Position numbers and translations under genes: made by a program. The notes under the pieces are model-generated. The model did not search any database. It was not told the origin of the DNA and saw only the letters and a list, made by a program, of their open reading frames with translations. Of a DNA stretch of 9,447 nucleotides, positions 5,569 to 9,447 are shown in pieces. This DNA is from Firmicutes bacterium CAG:646 (GTDB lineage Bacteria > Bacillota > Clostridia > Lachnospirales > Lachnospiraceae), in NCBI GenBank assembly GCA_000432335.1, contig HF995396.1:69635-79081 (forward strand). Direction: 5' to 3'. The first letter of the stretch is position 1, and every line of letters starts with the position of its first letter.

Positions 5569-6204
5569 ATGAAGAAAGCAATCTTAGCTACAAAAGTTGG
5601 AATGACTCAGATTTTCAACGAAGATGGAGTTTTGACTCCGGTAACTGTATTGCAGGCAGGACCTTGCGTAGTAACTCAGGTTAAGACAGTTGAGAACGAC
5701 GGTTACAGTGCAGTACAGGTTGGTTTTGTTGACAAGAGAGAAAAACTGGTTAACAAACCAATGAAAGGACAGTTCGACAAAGCAGGCGTTTCTTATAAGA
5801 GATTCGTTCGCGAATTCCGTTTTGAGGACGCTGAAAGCTATGAAGTTGCTCAGGAGATCAAAGCTGACATCTTCACAGCAGGAGAAAAAGTAGATGCTAC
5901 TGCAATCTCCAAAGGAAAAGGATTCCAGGGCGCAATCAAGAGACATGGTCAGTCCAGAGGACCTATGGCACACGGTTCCAAATATCACCGTCATGCAGGT
6001 TCCAACGGTGCTGCATCTGATCCAAGCCGTGTATTCAAAGGAAAGAAAATGGCTGGTCACATGGGCAACAAGAAAGTAACAGTTCAGAATCTGGAGATCA
6101 TCAAAGTTGATACAGAGAACAATCTGTTGCTGGTAAAAGGCGCTGTACCAGGTCCTAAGAAATCTTTAGTAACAATCAAAGAGACCGTTAAATCTGGTAA
6201 ATAA
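5569..6204 (+). CDS. rplC: 50S ribosomal protein L3
   Basis: A 211-residue L3, normal length. The start MKKAILATKVGMTQIF is a family signature, and the extended loop that reaches the peptidyl transferase centre runs from GKGFQGAIKRH (116-126) through KYHRHAGS (138-145) to RVFKGKKMAGHMG (154-166). The Gln that PrmB methylates in E. coli L3 falls in a stretch reading GAASDP here, so that site looks absent, as expected for an organism without PrmB. L3 is an early assembly protein of the 50S subunit bound near the 3' end of 23S rRNA. AGGAGG at 5555-5560 is 8 bases before the ATG. Confidence 0.98.
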   Translation: MKKAILATKVGMTQIFNEDGVLTPVTVLQAGPCVVTQVKTVENDGYSAVQVGFVDKREKLVNKPMKGQFDKAGVSYKRFVREFRFEDAESYEVAQEIKADIFTAGEKVDATAISKGKGFQGAIKRHGQSRGPMAHGSKYHRHAGSNGAASDPSRVFKGKKMAGHMGNKKVTVQNLEIIKVDTENNLLLVKGAVPGPKKSLVTIKETVKSGK

Positions 6205-6228
6205 TTTAACGGAACATAAGTGGACCCG

Positions 6229-6242
6229 ATGCCGTAAGGCAT
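6229..6242 (+). promoter_or_regulatory. GNRA-capped hairpin between rplC and rplD
   Basis: ATGCC (6229-6233) and GGCAT (6238-6242) close a GTAA loop, a GNRA-type tetraloop. It lies ten bases before the rplD AGGAGG (6253-6258). It may be a processing or stability element; no U-run follows. Confidence 0.4.
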
Positions 6243-6267
6243 GAATCTTGAAAGGAGGATCACACAG

Positions 6268-6882
6268 ATGTCAAACGTATCTGTTTATAATATGGAAGGC
6301 AAAGAAGTTGGCACACTGGAACTGAACGACGCAGTGTTCGGTGTTGAAGTGAACGAGCATCTTGTTCACCTGGCAGTGGTTCGTCAGCTTGCAAACAATC
6401 GTCAGGGAACTCAGAAAGCAAAAACCCGCTCTGAAGTAAGCGGAGGCGGAAGAAAACCTTGGAGACAGAAAGGAACCGGTCATGCCAGACAGGGTTCAAC
6501 AAGAGCTCCACAGTGGACAGGCGGCGGAGTTGTATTTGCTCCAACACCAAGAGACTACTCTCTCAAAATGAATAAGAAAGAAAGAAGACTGGCTCTGAAA
6601 TCCGCTCTGACAAGCAGAGTACAGGAAAGCAAACTGGTAGTTCTGGATGAACTGAAATTAGACGCTATCAAAACAAAGGATATGCAGAATGTACTGAACA
6701 ACCTGAACGTAGCAAAAGCTATGGTTGTAACAGACAACGAAAACGTAATCGTATCTGCAAGAAACATTCCGAATGTAATCACAGCTTCTGTAGATACTCT
6801 GAATGTATTCGATATCCTGAAATACAACACAGTTGTTCTGGATAAGGCGACTGTTGCTAAAGTTGAGGAGGTATACGCATAA
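6268..6882 (+). CDS. rplD: 50S ribosomal protein L4
   Basis: A 204-residue L4, close to the usual 200-207. The start is ATG 6268, 9 bases after AGGAGG (6253-6258); an in-frame ATG at 6241 would place the ribosome site inside the gene and add nine residues absent from the family. The extended loop lining the exit tunnel is the Gly/Arg-rich stretch about 50-83 (SGGGRKPWRQKGTGHARQ and onward), the region altered in macrolide resistance; its sequence looks standard. In E. coli L4 is also the repressor of its own S10 operon, by binding the leader RNA and acting on transcription and translation, so it is the first candidate ligand for the leader at 4896-5119. The stop codon shares one base with the rplW start (TAATG). 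Confidence 0.98.
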   Translation: MSNVSVYNMEGKEVGTLELNDAVFGVEVNEHLVHLAVVRQLANNRQGTQKAKTRSEVSGGGRKPWRQKGTGHARQGSTRAPQWTGGGVVFAPTPRDYSLKMNKKERRLALKSALTSRVQESKLVVLDELKLDAIKTKDMQNVLNNLNVAKAMVVTDNENVIVSARNIPNVITASVDTLNVFDILKYNTVVLDKATVAKVEEVYA

Positions 6883-7181
6883 TGGCTAACGTAAAATATT
6901 ATGATGTCATCCTTAAACCGATCGTAACAGAGAAAAGTATGAATGCTATGGCAGAAAAAAAATATACTTTCCTGGTACATCCGGAAGCAAATAAAAGCAT
7001 GATCAAAGAAGCTGTTGAAAAAATGTTCGAAGGAACAGAAGTAAAGAGCGTAAACACCATGAACATGGATGGAAAGAAAAAACGCCGTGGATATACAGTA
7101 GGAACAACAGCTAAGACAAAGAAAGCAATCGTAACACTGACTGAAAACAGCAAAGATATCGAGATCTTTGAGGGTCTGTAA
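6882..7181 (+). CDS. rplW: 50S ribosomal protein L23
   Basis: A 99-residue L23 of normal bacterial length, opening YYDVILKPIVTEKSMNAM, with the flexible loop GKKKRRGYTVGTTAKTKKAIVTL in the second half. L23 sits at the tunnel exit and is the docking point for trigger factor and the signal recognition particle. Its ATG overlaps the rplD stop by one base and its ribosome site GAGGAGG (6865-6871) is inside rplD, so translation is expected to be coupled. Confidence 0.98.
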   Translation: MANVKYYDVILKPIVTEKSMNAMAEKKYTFLVHPEANKSMIKEAVEKMFEGTEVKSVNTMNMDGKKKRRGYTVGTTAKTKKAIVTLTENSKDIEIFEGL

Positions 7182-7197
7182 GATTGTGAAGCGGAAA

Positions 7198-7232
7198 AAG
7201 TCATAAGACTTGAGCGGATATCCGATTCGCTC
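7198..7232 (+). promoter_or_regulatory. Two adjoining hairpins between rplW and rplB
   Basis: AAGTC (7198-7202) and GACTT (7207-7211) close an ATAA loop; immediately adjacent, GAGCGGAT (7212-7219) pairs with ATTCGCTC (7225-7232), one G-U, around a five-base loop. With no base between them the helices could stack. No U-run follows. They sit 18 bases before the rplB ribosome site (7251-7255) and may tune rplB translation or mRNA processing. Confidence 0.45.
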
Positions 7233-7263
7233 TTACTATCGCTAAATGAAAGGAGATATTACA

Positions 7264-8181
7264 ATGGGAATTAAAGTATACAGCCCATATACACCGTCCA
7301 GAAGAAATATGACAAACCTGGATTTTGCAGAAATTACAAAATCTACACCGGAAAAATCTCTGGTAGTTTCTCTGAAGAAAAACGCTGGACGTAATAATCA
7401 GGGTAAGATCACAGTTAGACATCGCGGAGGCGGAAGTAGAAGAAAATACAGAATTATCGACTTCAAGAGAAGAAAAGACGATATTCCTGCAACTGTAAAG
7501 TCTATCGAGTATGATCCAAACAGAACAGCTAACATCGCTCTGATCTGCTACGCAGACGGTGAGAAAGCTTACATTCTGGCTCCAGAAGGACTGAAAGTAG
7601 GCATGAAAGTTATGAGCGGATCTAACGCAGAAGTTAGACCGGGTAACTGCCTGGCTCTGACAGATATCCCTGTTGGTACTATGATTCACAATGTAGAACT
7701 TCATCCTGGAAAGGGCGGACAGCTGGTTCGTTCTGCTGGTAATGGAGCTCAGTTGATGGCAAAAGAAGGCAAATACGCGACCTTGAGACTGCCTTCAGGT
7801 GAAATGAGAATGGTTCCGATCAACTGCCGCGCAACAGTTGGCGTTGTAGGAAACGGTGAGCACAGCCTGGTAAATATCGGTAAAGCCGGAAGAAAACGTC
7901 ACATGGGTATCCGCCCGACAGTACGTGGTTCCGTAATGAACCCGAATGACCATCCGCACGGTGGTGGTGAAGGTAAGACCGGTATCGGACGTCCAGGTCC
8001 ATGTACACCATGGGGCAAACCGGCTCTTGGCTTGAAGACAAGAAAGAAAAACAAACAGTCTAACAAGTTAATTGTAAGAAGAAGAGATGGTAAATCATTT
8101 CGGACGTCCGGGTCCATGTACACCATGGGGCAAACCTGCTCTTGGCCTGAAGACCAGAAAGAAAAACAAACAGTCCAATAA
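7264..8181 (+). CDS. rplB: 50S ribosomal protein L2 with frameshifted extra C-terminal tail
   Basis: A 305-residue L2, longer than the usual 274-281. ATG 7264 follows AGGAG (7251-7255) by 8 bases; the upstream in-frame ATG 7246 precedes that site and is not used. Residues 1-279 are normal L2: MGIKVYSPYTPSRRN at the start, RHRGGGSRRKYRIIDF (about 54-69), and DHPHGGGEGKT (about 229-239) containing His230, the counterpart of the E. coli His229 implicated in peptidyl transfer. After RRRDGKSF the frame runs into a second copy of the 3' end, read out of phase, adding 26 residues (RTSGSMYTMG... to Gln305) unlike any L2. L2 binds 23S rRNA domain IV and is needed for subunit joining, so the core should still work. 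The tail is either a real strain feature or an assembly artefact. Confidence 0.93.
   Translation: MGIKVYSPYTPSRRNMTNLDFAEITKSTPEKSLVVSLKKNAGRNNQGKITVRHRGGGSRRKYRIIDFKRRKDDIPATVKSIEYDPNRTANIALICYADGEKAYILAPEGLKVGMKVMSGSNAEVRPGNCLALTDIPVGTMIHNVELHPGKGGQLVRSAGNGAQLMAKEGKYATLRLPSGEMRMVPINCRATVGVVGNGEHSLVNIGKAGRKRHMGIRPTVRGSVMNPNDHPHGGGEGKTGIGRPGPCTPWGKPALGLKTRKKNKQSNKLIVRRRDGKSFRTSGSMYTMGQTCSWPEDQKEKQTVQ
7986..8100 (+). repeat. Tandem repeat copy 1 of the rplB 3' end (115 bp, in frame)
   Basis: First unit of a head-to-tail duplication. It matches 8101-8215 at 102 of 115 positions with no gaps. In the rplB frame it encodes GRPGPCTPWGKPALGLK and on through SNKLIVRRRDGKSF. Confidence 0.95.
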
Positions 8182-8215
8182 ATATATTGTAAGAAGAAGA
8201 GACGGTAAAACGTTA
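8101..8215 (+). repeat. Tandem repeat copy 2 of the rplB 3' end (115 bp, out of frame)
   Basis: Second unit, abutting the first with no spacer. The unit length of 115 is one more than a multiple of three, so rplB translation enters it in the wrong frame and stops at 8179-8181. Confidence 0.95.
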
Positions 8216-8224
8216 GCGAAATAA
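8102..8224 (+). pseudogene. Displaced native C-terminus of L2
   Basis: Read in its own frame (codons from 8102, one base off rplB), this stretch gives a complete normal L2 ending: GRPGPCTPWGKPALGLK through SNKYIVRRRDGKTLAK and TAA at 8222-8224. That stop abuts the rpsS AGGAGG (8225-8230), the usual tight spacing in this operon, so this is evidently the original end of an L2 gene. Removing one 115-bp unit would give a 281-residue L2. No start codon or ribosome site serves this fragment. Confidence 0.85.
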
Positions 8225-8238
8225 AGGAGGTTACGCGA

Positions 8239-8523
8239 ATGGCTCGTTCATTGAAAAAAGGACCTTTTGCAGATCAGAGCTTATTGAAAAAAGTTGATGC
8301 TATGAATGCAGCAGGAGATAAATCAGTTATTAAAACCTGGTCACGTCGTTCCACAATTTTCCCATCCTTCGTTGGACATACAATCGCTGTTCACGACGGA
8401 AGAAAACATGTTCCGGTATATGTTACAGAAGATATGGTTGGACATAAACTGGGTGAGTTCGTTGCTACAAGAACTTACAGAGGACATGGAAAAGACGAGA
8501 AAAAATCAGGTGTTCGTAAATAA
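8239..8523 (+). CDS. rpsS: 30S ribosomal protein S19
   Basis: A 94-residue S19, normal length, beginning ARSLKKGPFADQSLLKKV and containing the family block STIFPSFVGHTIAVHDGRKHVPVYV (about 38-62) and KLGEFVATRTYRGH. S19 forms a complex with S13 in the 30S head and contacts the A-site tRNA region and bridge B1a. AGGAGG 8225-8230 is 8 bases before the ATG. Because of the rplB frame change, the upstream stop is 57 bases away instead of 14, which could weaken translational coupling. Confidence 0.98.
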   Translation: MARSLKKGPFADQSLLKKVDAMNAAGDKSVIKTWSRRSTIFPSFVGHTIAVHDGRKHVPVYVTEDMVGHKLGEFVATRTYRGHGKDEKKSGVRK

Positions 8524-8558
8524 GGGTTCGTCCCTATCTTGAAAGGAGGATTTTAGTC

Positions 8559-8945
8559 ATGGCAAAAGGACATAGAAGCCAGATTAAAAGAGCAAGAAAT
8601 GCTAATAAAGATACAAGACCATCTGCTAAATTATCCTACGCAAGAATGTCCGTACAGAAAGCTTGTTATGTACTGGATGTAATTCGTGGAAAAGATGTGC
8701 AGACCGCTCTGGGTATCCTGACATATAACCCACGTTACGCTTCCAGCGTGATCAAAAAATTACTGGAGTCTGCAATCGCAAACGCTGAAGTCAACAATGG
8801 AATGAGCGTTGAGAATCTTTACATTGCAGAGTGCTACGCAAACAAAGCGCCTACAATGAAGAGAATCAGACCGAGAGCTCAGGGTAGAGCATATAGAATT
8901 GAGAAAAGAACAAGTCATATCTCTATCGTGTTAGATGAAAGATAA
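8559..8945 (+). CDS. rplV: 50S ribosomal protein L22
   Basis: A 128-residue L22, slightly longer than the common 110-115 because of an N-terminal extension (MAKGHRSQIKRARNANKDTRP) of the kind frequent in Clostridia. The core begins at AKLSYARMSVQKA, and the beta-hairpin loop lining the exit tunnel is KAPTMKRIRPRAQGRAYRI (about 95-113), followed by the family end RTSHISIVLDE. Macrolide-resistance changes elsewhere map to this loop; it looks standard here. AGGAGG at about 8544-8549 precedes ATG 8559; rpsC follows after 14 bases. Confidence 0.98.
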   Translation: MAKGHRSQIKRARNANKDTRPSAKLSYARMSVQKACYVLDVIRGKDVQTALGILTYNPRYASSVIKKLLESAIANAEVNNGMSVENLYIAECYANKAPTMKRIRPRAQGRAYRIEKRTSHISIVLDER

Positions 8946-8959
8946 TAAGGAGGGTAATC

Positions 8960-9447
8960 ATGGGACAGAAAGTTAACCCACACGGCCTTAGAGTCGGTGT
9001 TATCAAAGACTGGGATTCCAAATGGTATGCAGAAAAAGATTTTGCAGATAACCTGGTGGAAGACTATAACATCAGAACATTTCTGAAAAAGAAACTGTAC
9101 AGTGCAGGCGTTTCCAAGATCGAGATCGAAAGAGCTTCCGAGCGTGTGAAAGTTATTATCTACACAGCAAAACCTGGTGTTGTTATCGGTAAAGGCGGCG
9201 CAGAGATCGAGAAAGTGAAAAAAGAGCTGCAGAAATACACAGCAAAGAAACTGATCGTAGATATCAAAGAAGTAAAGAGACCAGACAGAGATGCTCAGCT
9301 GGTAGCAGAGAACATCGCACTGCAGTTGGAAAACCGTATTTCTTTCCGTCGTGCTATGAAATCTACAATGCAGAGAACTATGAAAGCCGGAGCAAAGGGT
9401 ATCAAAACATCCGTATCCGGACGTCTTGGTGGAGCAGATATGGCTCC
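8960..9447 (+). CDS. rpsC: 30S ribosomal protein S3, 5' part
   Basis: The frame is open from ATG 8960 to the window end, giving the first 162 codons of a protein usually near 220 residues. The start GQKVNPHGLRVGVIKDWDSKWYA is the S3 signature. The type II KH domain has its GxxG loop as IGKGG (76-80), and the basic residues linked to mRNA helicase activity in E. coli S3 are present in SFRRAMKS (Arg130, Arg131, Lys134). S3 lies at the mRNA entry of the 30S head. AAGGAGG at 8947-8953 serves the start. The C-terminus is cut by the window edge, not by a mutation. Confidence 0.98.
   Translation, partial: MGQKVNPHGLRVGVIKDWDSKWYAEKDFADNLVEDYNIRTFLKKKLYSAGVSKIEIERASERVKVIIYTAKPGVVIGKGGAEIEKVKKELQKYTAKKLIVDIKEVKRPDRDAQLVAENIALQLENRISFRRAMKSTMQRTMKAGAKGIKTSVSGRLGGADMA

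Noticed and set aside
7820..8126. Minus-strand frames within rplB, including two similar ones around the duplicated segment.
   Set aside because: They are antisense shadows of L2; their resemblance simply reflects the tandem repeat.
8085..8224. Programmed +1 frameshift that would restore the normal L2 ending.
   Set aside because: A +1 shift would only append a second whole C-terminus after a complete first one, there is no recognisable slippery stop or stimulator, and the duplication itself explains the frame change.
1..9447. CRISPR arrays, insertion sequences, tRNA or rRNA genes, phage or defence genes.
   Set aside because: No periodic repeats, transposase-like frames, terminal repeats or tRNA-like cloverleafs are visible; the window is core housekeeping DNA.

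Overview
The window reads as chromosomal DNA from a low-to-moderate-GC, Gram-positive anaerobe of the Clostridia, most likely a Lachnospiraceae (Blautia/Ruminococcus-like) genome. The reasons are the strong AGGAGG ribosome sites, the sigma-A TTGnnn-17-TATAAT promoters, the rapZ-whiA-HPr gene order and the classical S10 ribosomal protein order. The genus is an inference from protein style and cannot be fixed without a database search.

Left part (1-1980, + strand): the end of rapZ, then whiA, then a small HPr-family gene whose start overlaps the whiA stop, closed by a strong bidirectional terminator. This matches the Bacillus yvcJ-yvcL-crh order, but no yvcK gene lies between rapZ and whiA. The HPr-like protein has Glu at position 15 instead of the phosphorylatable His and keeps Ser46, so it looks like a Crh-type regulator and not a PTS phosphocarrier.

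Middle part (1968-3628, - strand): a two-gene operon of a GNAT acetyltransferase followed by a PAP2-family membrane phosphatase, convergent with the rapZ operon and driven by a good promoter at 3657-3685. Divergent from it, with its own promoter at 3723-3751, is a 328-residue membrane protein (3845-4831). It has a signal-peptidase-like extracytoplasmic domain in which both catalytic positions appear substituted, and a long charged cytoplasmic tail.

Right part (4832-9447, + strand): a sigma-A promoter, a roughly 220-nt leader with a convincing multibranched fold, and then the S10 operon in canonical order: rpsJ, rplC, rplD, rplW, rplB, rpsS, rplV and the first 162 codons of rpsC. Several intergenic gaps hold perfect hairpins. 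There is no gene-free stretch over 300 bases; the longest gap is the 288-base S10 leader region.

The most striking anomaly is at the end of rplB. A 115-bp segment coding for the C-terminus is present twice in tandem (7986-8100 and 8101-8215, 102/115 identical). Because 115 is not a multiple of three, the second copy is read out of frame and rplB ends with a 26-residue non-native tail. The two copies differ mostly at synonymous sites in their respective native frames, so each evolved under selection before they were joined. That points to recombination between related strains or to an assembly chimera more than to a slowly decaying local duplication.
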